DNA of 6,288 nt from Ruminococcus sp. UBA5129 (lineage in GTDB: Bacteria; Bacillota; Clostridia; Oscillospirales; Ruminococcaceae), in NCBI GenBank assembly GCA_002414125.1, contig DHYN01000033.1:6658-12945 (forward strand). The letters are read 5' to 3'. Made by a program: the position numbers and the translations under genes. Shown piece by piece: positions 1-5,996 of this stretch; within the stretch, counting starts at the first letter, position 1; the number at the start of each line of letters is the position of its first letter. Below the pieces are notes generated by a model. It did no database searches. It was not told where the DNA came from and saw nothing but the letters and a program-made list of their open reading frames with translations.

Positions 1-22
1 TTTCCCGATTGTTCTTTAACTT

Positions 23-58
23 AAAAAGGCTATATACGGTCAATTGCCATATATAGCC
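23..58 (-). terminator. Intrinsic terminator of the flippase gene
   Basis: A perfect 9-bp inverted repeat, GGCTATATA (28-36) and TATATAGCC (50-58), encloses a 13-nt loop. Read on the minus strand, the stem is followed by a TTTTTAAG tract (complement of 27 down to 20), about 33 nt past the flippase stop codon. On the plus strand the stem is followed by ATTTTAATTATTT, so it could also stop transcription entering from the left. The stem is AT-rich, so its strength is uncertain. Confidence 0.72.
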
Positions 59-90
59 ATTTTAATTATTTCATATTAATAGTATCGGTA

Positions 91-1701
91 TCAAGCGTGT
101 GGGCTTCCTTGCTTGTACCCGAAGATCGTATCTCTGAGCATTGCTGTCAGAGTCAGATATACTGCTCCGCCGACTATTCCCGAGAACGCTATAACGGCAA
201 ATGCCGAATCTGCACGGCACGAGCTTATAGTGCGGGCGATATAAGCTGCTGCACCGCACATTGCTCCCGAGTAGAGGACGGCTGCCGCTGAGGAGAATGT
301 CGGTCTGAGCTTGGCTGCCTTGAAATAGCAGATGAGGGCTGTCGCTGCGATGAATATGTAGCATATCGTTGTCGAAAGCGCTGCTCCGTCAACTCCGATA
401 AACGGTATGAGAGCAACGTTCCCGATGAGCTTGAGAACTGCTCCGAGCATCATGATCCTTAACGGCGCTGAGGGCTTGCCGATCGCCTGAAGCATACTGA
501 AGATAGGGTACGATACGCACAGACAAACCATTCCGGGCATGAGCAGTCTCAATGAGCTTGCGCAAAGAGCGACCTCATCGGACTGCTTCGGGAACAGAAA
601 GGTAAGCACTTCGTGCGAGAGAAGTCCGATCCCGACAGCGCATGGTATTGCTATAAGAAGCGAGGTCGAGATCGCCTGCATCGTGCTTTTGGCAAGCGAG
701 TCCCGATCGCCTTTTGACCACGCTTCGGTGATGGTGGGGAGTATTCCTTTCCCGAGCATATTTGTCACCGACGGGACAAGATTGAACACTGTGAGCGCTA
801 TTCCCGCATATGACCCGTAGACAAAGTGCGGAAGCTCGCTCTTCGGGATGCCGCTCGGGAGAGTCATATTTCCAGAAAACAGCGTGATACAGCCGATGAC
901 AGTCCCCATGTCGATCAGCGCGGTGAGGTTTGTGACGAGCGAACTTGCACCTGTCGGGAGGGCAGTTCGTATAAGCTCGCGGACGATCTCTCTGCGGCTC
1001 ATTACAGGTGTTCCTTTTGGGAGCTTTGTGCGTCTGCGAAAGAGCAAAAACAACCTTAATACGATCAGCGCGCCGAGCGATGACAGCGTTACACCGAGAA
1101 TACCTGCGGCTGCGGCGAGCGCCCGAATGTCGGTGCAGTGCGGAAAATAACGCATGAGAGCATCCCCGTGCTTTGTGGCATAGCTGCACAGGAAAAGTCC
1201 CATGCCCACTTTCACGACGCCCTCTGCAAGCTGAGAGAAAGCAGTTGGGTACATATTGCTTAGTCCCTCGAAGTATCCGCGTTCGACAGCGGTGATGCAT
1301 CCGAAAAGTACTGACGGCGCGATCATGAGGACAGCGGTCTCAGCCTCTTTTATGCCTGTCGCGTAGATGCAGAACGGTCTTGCAAGAGCGATCACGAGAA
1401 TGCTGCCGACCGCTCCTGCTGCGGAAAAAAGCGAAAGCGCTGTTTTCCGCACTCTTACGGCGTTTTCGGGCATATCGAGGGCTATGCTCTGCGCCGTGAG
1501 CTTTGCGACCGCGGAGGAAAGTCCCGTTACCGTGAGGGCGTAAACAGGAAGGAAAAGACTGTATGCGCAGCTAAAATAGCTCATTCCTACTCCGCCGAGC
1601 AGATTGGTGAGAGGTATCTTGAACAATGCTCCGAGCACTTTTGCGGCGGCTGCGGAGATCAGAAGTATAAGTGAGCTTGTGAAAAAATTCTGTTTTTTCA
1701 T
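91..1701 (-). CDS. SpoVB/YabM-type MOP-superfamily flippase (polysaccharide biosynthesis protein)
   Basis: This is a 536-aa polytopic membrane protein of the MATE/MOP exporter superfamily, PST/SpoVB/MurJ-like branch. Members flip lipid-linked oligosaccharides or peptidoglycan precursors across the plasma membrane. About 14 hydrophobic segments are visible, for example residues 9-30, 42-65, 90-112, 121-140, 196-222, 340-366 and 419-460. Family-like signatures are the N-terminal AKVLGALFKIPLTNLLGG stretch (20-37), ERGYFEGLSNMYPTAFSQ (140-157) and GNVALIPFIGVDGAALST in the C-terminal lobe (427-444). Its length fits SpoVB, YabM and YtgP (about 520-545 aa). I prefer the ATG at 1699-1701 over the one at 1708-1710. 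AAAGGT lies directly against the upstream ATG but 9 nt before the downstream one, which then begins MKKQNFF. It is transcribed divergently from the aminotransferase. The exact substrate (sporulation cortex, capsule or general lipid II) cannot be read from the sequence. Confidence 0.9.
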   Translation of the reverse strand: MKKQNFFTSSLILLISAAAAKVLGALFKIPLTNLLGGVGMSYFSCAYSLFLPVYALTVTGLSSAVAKLTAQSIALDMPENAVRVRKTALSLFSAAGAVGSILVIALARPFCIYATGIKEAETAVLMIAPSVLFGCITAVERGYFEGLSNMYPTAFSQLAEGVVKVGMGLFLCSYATKHGDALMRYFPHCTDIRALAAAAGILGVTLSSLGALIVLRLFLLFRRRTKLPKGTPVMSRREIVRELIRTALPTGASSLVTNLTALIDMGTVIGCITLFSGNMTLPSGIPKSELPHFVYGSYAGIALTVFNLVPSVTNMLGKGILPTITEAWSKGDRDSLAKSTMQAISTSLLIAIPCAVGIGLLSHEVLTFLFPKQSDEVALCASSLRLLMPGMVCLCVSYPIFSMLQAIGKPSAPLRIMMLGAVLKLIGNVALIPFIGVDGAALSTTICYIFIAATALICYFKAAKLRPTFSSAAAVLYSGAMCGAAAYIARTISSCRADSAFAVIAFSGIVGGAVYLTLTAMLRDTIFGYKQGSPHA

Positions 1702-1723
1702 TAAAACCATACCTTTTTTTGAA

Positions 1724-1751
1724 ATTATATCTAAATATATGTTGCCAAGAA
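1724..1751 (-). promoter_or_regulatory. Possible leftward promoter for the flippase
   Basis: Read on the minus strand, TATAAT occupies 1729-1724. The best -35 at workable spacing is TTCTTG (1751-1746, 16 nt). A better-looking TTGGCA (1748-1743) is only 13 nt away. The predicted start (about 1717) leaves a very short leader of roughly 16 nt carrying the AAAAAAAGGT ribosome site. The -35 region overlaps that of the divergent promoter, so the two would compete. The -10 box is convincing and the rest is weak. Confidence 0.35.
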
Positions 1752-1770
1752 TTAAAATATGTGGTATAAT
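1742..1770 (+). promoter_or_regulatory. Sigma-A-type promoter for the aminotransferase operon
   Basis: TTGCCA (1742-1747) and a perfect TATAAT (1765-1770) are separated by 17 nt. A TG at 1762-1763 makes an extended -10. Transcription should begin near 1777, giving a leader of about 68 nt that is too short for a T-box. The ribosome site GAAAGG (1828-1833) lies 11 nt before the start codon. This is the strongest promoter in the window and probably drives the aminotransferase, the unknown gene and trpS. Confidence 0.8.
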
Positions 1771-1844
1771 GTATATTGGACTTTATGCTTTAATTGAATA
1801 TAGGTACGATTACTATAAAAATTATATGAAAGGCTGGTATCATA

Positions 1845-3038
1845 ATGGAATATAAGTTTTCCGATAAGGTAAGCGGATTAAAGGCTTCCGCTATTCGTGA
1901 GATACTCAAATTCACTTCCGATCCCGAGGTCATCTCATTCGCTGCCGGAAATCCCGCTCCTGAGGCTTTTCCGACAGAGAGGATCGCCGAGATCTCCGCT
2001 GAGCTGCTCGGCAGCGACCCGATCCTCGCTCTCCAGTACAGCGTTACGGAGGGCTACGGTCCATTGAGGGAATACCTCAAGACGTGGATGACGAGCAAGG
2101 GCTGCTTCCATTCGGAATTTGACGACCTTATCGTCACATCAGGCGGTCAGCAGGCTAACGAGCTGTCGTGCAAGGTGCTCCTCAACGAGGGAGATACGCT
2201 TCTCTGTGAGTCGCCAAGCTTTATCGGCTCGCTCAACGCTTTCCGTTCCTATAACGTGAACCTTGTAGGAATCGAAATGGATGATGACGGGATCAATCTT
2301 GAAGCTCTCGAAAACGCTCTCAAGACCGAAAAGAACGTGAAGGTGCTCTACCTTATCCCGAACTTCCAGAATCCTACGGGACGCACTATGTCGCAGGCTA
2401 AGAGAAAGGCAGTTTACGAGCTTGCCTGCCGTTACGACTTCATGATACTCGAGGACGACCCCTACGGAGAGCTTCGCTTTTCAGGGGAAAACGTTCCCAC
2501 GATCAAGAGCCTCGATACCGAGGGCAGGGTTATCTACTCAAGTACGTTCTCCAAGCTCATCTCACCCGGATTCCGCACAGGTTTTGTTTCAGCTCCTGCA
2601 CCGATCGTTCAGAAGATCATCGTTTGCAAGCAGGTCTCAGATGTTCACTCGAATATCTGGGCACAGGTCATCTGCCACCGCTTTATGACGTCGGTTAATG
2701 TTCCCGAGCACTTTGAAAAGCTCCGCGCAATTTACAGGAACAAGTGCGGTCTGATGTGCTCGTATATCGAAAACGGCTTCTCCGATCAGGTACGCTATAT
2801 CAAGCCGGACGGCGGTCTGTTTATCTGGTGCACTCTCCCCGACGGCTGCGATATGAACGAATTCTGCACAAAGGCAGTTCGCGACTATAAGATCGCTGTT
2901 GTTCCCGGAAATTCGTTTAGCATCAGGGAGGACGAAAAGAGTCACTCCTTCCGACTTAATTACTCAACACCTACAAACGAGCAGATCTCAACGGGTATGG
3001 AGATACTTGCACGTATGACAAAGGAAATGCTCGGTTAA
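1845..3038 (+). CDS. PLP-dependent aminotransferase, class I/II (fold type I)
   Basis: This is a 397-aa cytosolic aminotransferase that moves an amino group between an amino acid and a 2-oxoacid using pyridoxal phosphate. Visible residues: AAGNPAP near the N-terminus (33-39), the phosphate-side SGGQQ (99-103), NPTG with Asn176 (176-179), D205-P-Y contacting the PLP ring, and the Schiff-base lysine K237 in SSTFSKLISPGFRTGF. R244 follows as a phosphate ligand, and R370 in SFRLNYS is the expected substrate-carboxylate arginine. The set is intact, so it should be active. The pattern resembles the LysN/2-aminoadipate and aromatic aminotransferase subgroup, which is related to the C-terminal half of MocR regulators. 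No helix-turn-helix domain is present here and the length is that of a stand-alone enzyme. Substrate specificity is not determinable. Possibilities include branched-chain, aromatic or 2-aminoadipate. It is the first gene of a likely operon with trpS, and that context is compatible with aromatic substrates but does not prove it. Confidence 0.92.
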   Translation: MEYKFSDKVSGLKASAIREILKFTSDPEVISFAAGNPAPEAFPTERIAEISAELLGSDPILALQYSVTEGYGPLREYLKTWMTSKGCFHSEFDDLIVTSGGQQANELSCKVLLNEGDTLLCESPSFIGSLNAFRSYNVNLVGIEMDDDGINLEALENALKTEKNVKVLYLIPNFQNPTGRTMSQAKRKAVYELACRYDFMILEDDPYGELRFSGENVPTIKSLDTEGRVIYSSTFSKLISPGFRTGFVSAPAPIVQKIIVCKQVSDVHSNIWAQVICHRFMTSVNVPEHFEKLRAIYRNKCGLMCSYIENGFSDQVRYIKPDGGLFIWCTLPDGCDMNEFCTKAVRDYKIAVVPGNSFSIREDEKSHSFRLNYSTPTNEQISTGMEILARMTKEMLG

Positions 3039-3041
3039 TTT

Positions 3042-3057
3042 CGGCAGGATCCTGCCG
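3042..3057 (+). repeat. Perfect 16-nt GC-rich palindrome between operon genes
   Basis: CGGCAGGATCCTGCCG is fully self-complementary and starts 4 nt after the aminotransferase stop. As RNA it would fold into a 6-bp stem with a GATC loop. No T-run follows on either strand, so it is not a standard intrinsic terminator. It may be an RNA stability or processing hairpin separating the aminotransferase message from the downstream genes. A protein-binding site is the alternative. Confidence 0.6.
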
Positions 3058-3083
3058 CAGCATAATACGAAAGGAAAATCACT

Positions 3084-3608
3084 ATGGCAAACAAATTTGA
3101 AAGAATCCCCGTTACACAGAAATATCTTATGACAAGAGGTCAGGCTTTGAACTTCCCTGCAAAGTATTTTGATATGAAGTTCAGCAAGGGTGACGTTTTC
3201 GGAATGGTTATAGATATTCCCATGAGCTCGGAAGTGCTTGCTTCAATGGTATGCTTCATCAACGGTGCAGCCAACCTCTATTTTAACAACGGCGGCGAGT
3301 ATTCGGGAGCTGCTCAGAAGTACAGAAACCTTGTGCAGGCTGCTCATACTCTCGTAAACAACACCAAGATCCTCGTTCCGCAGGGCGAAAAGGTGAAGAA
3401 GTACGATCTCCCCATGGGCAGACTCCAGAACATTTATATGCTCACAACAGGCGGAGTTTACAAGGTAGTCGTTGACCCGATGAACATTCCCGATGACAAT
3501 CCTGAGCTCCGCACAACATATATCCTTTACCAGCGCGTTCTCAACGAGCTCAGACAGTGCCAGCTCAAGGATGAGGCTGAGATGAGAAAGCAGCAGGCAG
3601 GAAAGTAA
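3084..3608 (+). CDS. Uncharacterised 174-aa protein
   Basis: I do not recognise this family. The protein is soluble, with no signal peptide and no membrane segment. Residues 36-47 (GDVFGMVIDIPM) and 54-68 (SMVCFINGAANLYFN) read as beta-strands, leading into a glycine-bearing FNNGGEYSG turn (67-75). A helix follows (77-93, AQKYRNLVQAAHTLVNN). A second strand pair lies around 111-133 (MGRLQNIYMLTTGGVYKVVVD). The tail (141-171) is a charged, probably helical segment ending in EAEMRKQQAGK. This suggests a compact alpha/beta fold with a protruding C-terminal helix. The start is supported by AAAGGA (3070-3075) about 8 nt before the ATG. Codon use and composition match the neighbours. It lies 45 nt after the aminotransferase and 11 nt before trpS, whose ribosome site overlaps its stop codon, so translation of the two may be coupled. 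The coding call is strong. I offer no function. Confidence 0.85.
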   Translation: MANKFERIPVTQKYLMTRGQALNFPAKYFDMKFSKGDVFGMVIDIPMSSEVLASMVCFINGAANLYFNNGGEYSGAAQKYRNLVQAAHTLVNNTKILVPQGEKVKKYDLPMGRLQNIYMLTTGGVYKVVVDPMNIPDDNPELRTTYILYQRVLNELRQCQLKDEAEMRKQQAGK

Positions 3609-3619
3609 GGAGACCCCAA

Positions 3620-4618
3620 ATGGACGATAAGAAGCTTATTTTAAGTGGTATCCAGCCCACAGGTACGTTTACGCTCGGCAACTACATTGGCGCTGTTCGT
3701 AACTGGGGAACGCTTCAGGATGAGTATAACTGCATCTACTGTGTTGCTGATATGCACGCTATCACAGTAAGACAGGAGCCTGCAAAGCTCAGACAGAACA
3801 CACTTAATTCCTATGCGCTCCTGATGGCTTGCGGCGTTGATCTGGAGAAGTCTATCCTCTTCATCCAGAGCCATGTCAAGACCCATGCAGAGTTGAGCTG
3901 GGTTCTCGGCTGCAATACTCAGTTCGGCGAGCTTTCGAGAATGACTCAGTTCAAGGACAAGAGCCAGAAGCACGCAGACGACGTAAATTCAGGACTTTTC
4001 ACATATCCTGTGCTCATGGCTGCCGACATTCTCGCCTATAATGCCGACCTCGTTCCCGTTGGTGTAGACCAGAAGCAGCATCTTGAGCTTGCAAGAAATA
4101 TCGCTCAGCGCTTCAACCAGCGCTACGGCGACTTCTTCAAGCTTCCTGAGCCGTATATCCCGAAAATGGGCGCAAAGGTAATGTCGCTTCAGGATCCTAC
4201 TAAGAAAATGTCAAAGTCGGATGAGAACCCGAATGCGTGCATCCTCATCCTCGATGACAAGGATACCGTTATCCGTAAATTCAAGCGCGCAGTGACCGAC
4301 AGCGATGCCGAGGTCTGCTTCCGCGAGGGTAAGGACGGTATCAACAACCTCATGACGATCTATTCCGTATTCACGGGTAAGGATATGGACACTATAACCG
4401 CTGAATTTGCAGGCAAGGGCTACGGAGATTTCAAGCTTGCGGTAGGCGAGACCGTTGCAGACTCTCTTGAGCCGATTCGCACGGAATTTGAACGTCTCAT
4501 TCAGGACAAGGCTTACCTCAAAAAGTGCTATACGGAGGGCGCAGAGAAGGCGCTTCGTTACTCACAGCGCGTTGTTTCAAAGGTTTACCATAAGGTAGGC
4601 TTTGTGGATAAAGGCTGA
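3620..4618 (+). CDS. trpS: Tryptophan--tRNA ligase
   Basis: This class Ic aminoacyl-tRNA synthetase charges tRNA-Trp with tryptophan using ATP in the cytosol. Its 332 aa match bacterial TrpRS (about 330). The HIGH-type signature is T18-L-G-N21 inside SGIQPTGTFTLGNYIGAV; Thr in the first position is normal for this family. VADMHAIT (42-49) and MAADILAY with D136 (the expected indole-nitrogen contact) line the tryptophan pocket. GVDQKQH (148-154) and KMSKS (196-200) complete the active site. The C-terminal tRNA-binding helices include GYGDFK (267-272) and EGAEKA (306-311). All key motifs are intact. The ribosome site AAGGAGA (3607-3613) overlaps the stop codon of the preceding gene, with a 6-nt spacer to ATG. 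No T-box leader precedes it, unlike many Firmicute trpS genes, so it is probably expressed from the promoter at 1742-1770. Confidence 0.97.
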   Translation: MDDKKLILSGIQPTGTFTLGNYIGAVRNWGTLQDEYNCIYCVADMHAITVRQEPAKLRQNTLNSYALLMACGVDLEKSILFIQSHVKTHAELSWVLGCNTQFGELSRMTQFKDKSQKHADDVNSGLFTYPVLMAADILAYNADLVPVGVDQKQHLELARNIAQRFNQRYGDFFKLPEPYIPKMGAKVMSLQDPTKKMSKSDENPNACILILDDKDTVIRKFKRAVTDSDAEVCFREGKDGINNLMTIYSVFTGKDMDTITAEFAGKGYGDFKLAVGETVADSLEPIRTEFERLIQDKAYLKKCYTEGAEKALRYSQRVVSKVYHKVGFVDKG

Positions 4619-4635
4619 TGATTTGTTAATTTAAT

Positions 4636-4650
4636 ACAAAACGATTTTGT
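4636..4650 (+). other. Short AT-rich inverted repeat after trpS
   Basis: ACAAAA-CGA-TTTTGT is a perfect 6-bp inverted repeat 17 nt past the trpS stop. It is too AT-rich and has too short a T-run to be a good terminator. It may weakly end the trpS transcript or serve as a binding site ahead of the mazG promoter. No better terminator for the trpS operon is visible. Confidence 0.3.
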
Positions 4651-4688
4651 CGATCAAAGAGTATTCCGTAAAATCTACAAAATTGCGA

Positions 4689-4704
4689 AAATTGCTTGCA
4701 ATTT
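4689..4704. promoter_or_regulatory. Candidate operator: inverted repeat over the mazG -35 box
   Basis: AAATTGC-TT-GCAATTT is a perfect 7-bp inverted repeat with a 2-nt centre. It covers the -35 hexamer TTGCAA (4696-4701). A dimeric repressor bound here would block RNA polymerase. No matching regulator is encoded in the window, so its role as an operator is inference. Confidence 0.4.
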
Positions 4705-4724
4705 ATCAAAATTTAGGGTATTAT
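4696..4724 (+). promoter_or_regulatory. Sigma-A-type promoter for mazG-hup
   Basis: TTGCAA (4696-4701) and TATTAT (4719-4724) are 17 nt apart in an AT-rich stretch. Initiation is expected near 4731. This gives a leader of about 84 nt before the mazG ATG at 4815. It fits the need for a fresh promoter after the 196-nt gap behind trpS. Confidence 0.68.
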
Positions 4725-4743
4725 ATTATAGGTAATGCGGTGC

Positions 4744-4765
4744 AAATCCGAGTACATCGTGATTT
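4744..4765 (+). promoter_or_regulatory. Leader hairpin upstream of mazG
   Basis: In the predicted mazG leader, AAATCCGA (4744-4751) can pair with TCG(T)GATTT (4757-4765). This makes 8 pairs around a GTACA loop with one bulged U. A TTTTT run follows 8 nt later (4773-4777), too far for a textbook terminator. Nearer the gene, CCC (4787-4789) could pair with part of the GGGG (4801-4804) of the ribosome site. Leader-based control is possible but unproven, and no known riboswitch class is fully matched. Confidence 0.3.
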
Positions 4766-4814
4766 AACAGCGTTTTTACTTACGTTCCCGATCTTAAAAA
4801 GGGGTTGTATTTAT

Positions 4815-5618
4815 ATGGTTGAATTTCAGCAAAAGTCAAGCTACGGTATAGATGATTTGCGTGAGATCGTCGGACTGCTCAGAGGTGAGGGCGGATGCCC
4901 ATGGGATCGAGAACAGACCCACAGCTCGATAAGAGCCGATCTGATCGAGGAGACCTGTGAAGTCTTGGAGGCTATTGATCTCGAGGACTCCGAGCTGCTT
5001 AGAGAGGAGCTCGGCGATGTGCTGCTTCAGGTAGTCATGCACTGCCAAATGGAGGAGGAGACCGATTCCTTCACCTTTGACGATGTGTGCGATGAGGTCT
5101 GCAAAAAGCTTATCGTCCGTCATCCGCATGTTTTCGGCGATACCGTCGTGAGCAATACAGAGGATGTTCTTAAAAACTGGGATTCGATCAAAAAGGAGAC
5201 CAAAGGACAGGTCACCTATACGGATACTCTTACGAGCGTTGCGAAGTCGCTTCCTGCTCTAATGAGGGCTCAGAAGGTCGGCAAGCGCGCTAAACGTGCA
5301 GGTATGGACTTCAAGTCCGCTGAGGATGCTATGCAGTGCATCAGCTATGAAAAGGCTGAACTTGATGAGGCTATCGCTTGCGGCGATAAGACTGCTATTG
5401 AGGAGGAGATCGGCGATATGATCTTCTCGTGCGTTAATGCTGCAAGACATCTCGGTGTGGATGCCGAAATGGCTTTGAGAGCCGCTACGGATAAGTTTAT
5501 CGCTCGTTTCGCTAAGACCGAGGAACTCGTTTCTATCGACTCCTATGACATGAAAGAGCTCTCGATAGAGGAGCTTGATGTGTATTGGGATAAAGCTAAG
5601 GCTATGCTGCGTGATTGA
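4815..5618 (+). CDS. mazG: Nucleoside triphosphate pyrophosphohydrolase MazG
   Basis: This enzyme hydrolyses NTPs/dNTPs to NMP and PPi, cleaning the nucleotide pool and, in E. coli, affecting ppGpp-linked survival. The 267-aa product matches E. coli MazG (263 aa). The N-terminal MazG domain carries GGCPWDREQTH (26-36) and the metal-binding pattern E45-E46..E49 with E65..D68 (EELGD). The second domain repeats it as E182..E185 with E198..D201 (EEEIGD). The linker contains VRHPHVFGD (101-109) and NWDSIKKE (121-128), both typical. Both metal sites are complete. The reading frame stays open back to a TTG at 4647, but that extension spans the promoter and leader and has no family similarity. ATG 4815, with AAAAAGGGG (4796-4804) 10 nt upstream, gives the canonical N-terminus. 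Unlike B. subtilis YabN, no tetrapyrrole-methylase domain is fused. The hup gene starts 37 nt downstream, probably in the same transcript. Confidence 0.95.
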   Translation: MVEFQQKSSYGIDDLREIVGLLRGEGGCPWDREQTHSSIRADLIEETCEVLEAIDLEDSELLREELGDVLLQVVMHCQMEEETDSFTFDDVCDEVCKKLIVRHPHVFGDTVVSNTEDVLKNWDSIKKETKGQVTYTDTLTSVAKSLPALMRAQKVGKRAKRAGMDFKSAEDAMQCISYEKAELDEAIACGDKTAIEEEIGDMIFSCVNAARHLGVDAEMALRAATDKFIARFAKTEELVSIDSYDMKELSIEELDVYWDKAKAMLRD

Positions 5619-5655
5619 CGCTGTGTACCAAAAAATTAAATTGGAGGAAATCAAA

Positions 5656-5931
5656 ATGACAAAGACAGAACTTATTAACGCTATTGCAGATAAAGCTAAC
5701 TGCACTAAGAAGGACGCTGCTGCTGCTCTCGACGCTACAGTTGCTTCTATTCAGGAAGCCCTCGAGAACGGTGATAAGGTTTCGATCACAGGCTTCGGTA
5801 CATTTGAGGTTCGTGAGAGAGGCGAAAAGACATGCATCAATCCTAAGACAAAGGAAAAGATGGTTTGCCCTCCCTGCAAGGCTCCTGCTTTCAAGGCTGG
5901 CAAGTCTCTCAAGGATGCTGTTAACCAGTAA
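5656..5931 (+). CDS. hup: HU-family DNA-binding protein
   Basis: This is a 91-aa histone-like protein that binds and bends DNA as a dimer and organises the nucleoid. It begins MTKTELINAIADKANCTKKD, typical of HU. ITGFGTFEVRER (44-55) is the family signature. The arm (about 56-75) contains I61-N-P63 with the intercalating proline, followed by APAFKAGKSLKDAV (76-89). The arm has I61 where many HU proteins have Arg (RNP). The protein also has four cysteines, at C16, C60, C71 and C74, including a CPPC motif in the arm. The start at 5656 has GGAGG (5643-5647) 8 nt upstream. The frame is open 27 codons further upstream, but that part overlaps the mazG end and lacks HU similarity. A strong terminator follows 19 nt after the stop. 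Expression probably comes from the mazG promoter, since no convincing promoter lies in the 37-nt gap. Confidence 0.95.
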   Translation: MTKTELINAIADKANCTKKDAAAALDATVASIQEALENGDKVSITGFGTFEVRERGEKTCINPKTKEKMVCPPCKAPAFKAGKSLKDAVNQ

Positions 5932-5949
5932 TCACTACTGAGCAAAATG

Positions 5950-5980
5950 CGGCTGTCGGGTGAACTCGGCGGCCGTTTTT
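5950..5980 (+). terminator. Strong intrinsic terminator between hup and rqcP
   Basis: Bases 5950-5975 fold into an 11-bp GC-rich stem (5950-5960 with 5965-5975, including three G-U pairs) closed by a TGAA tetraloop. TTTTT (5976-5980) follows immediately. It lies 18 nt after the hup stop and ends 16 nt before the rqcP start, with the rqcP ribosome site right behind it. It should end most hup transcripts and let a minority read through. Confidence 0.9.
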
Positions 5981-5996
5981 ATATGGAGGTTGATTT

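Noticed and set aside
575..1300. 241-codon open frame on the minus strand within the flippase gene
   Set aside because: It is a shadow frame: its Arg/His/Cys-rich, low-complexity composition is typical of out-of-frame translation, and the overlapping flippase is well supported.
4735..4767. Ten-codon micro-ORF (MRCKSEYIVI) in the mazG leader, a possible leader peptide
   Set aside because: There is essentially no ribosome site within the expected transcript, and the codons show no run of one regulatory amino acid.
4647..4814. In-frame 56-codon extension of mazG from a TTG start
   Set aside because: It runs through the predicted promoter and leader, has no ribosome site and no MazG similarity. 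ATG 4815 has a good ribosome site and gives the normal family length.
5615..5642. TTGACG-16-TAAATT as a private hup promoter
   Set aside because: The predicted start (about 5649) would fall after the GGAGG ribosome site, so the transcript could not use it.
5259..5705. 148-codon minus-strand frame opposite mazG and hup
   Set aside because: It has no ribosome site and no recognisable domain, and it lies antisense to two solid genes.
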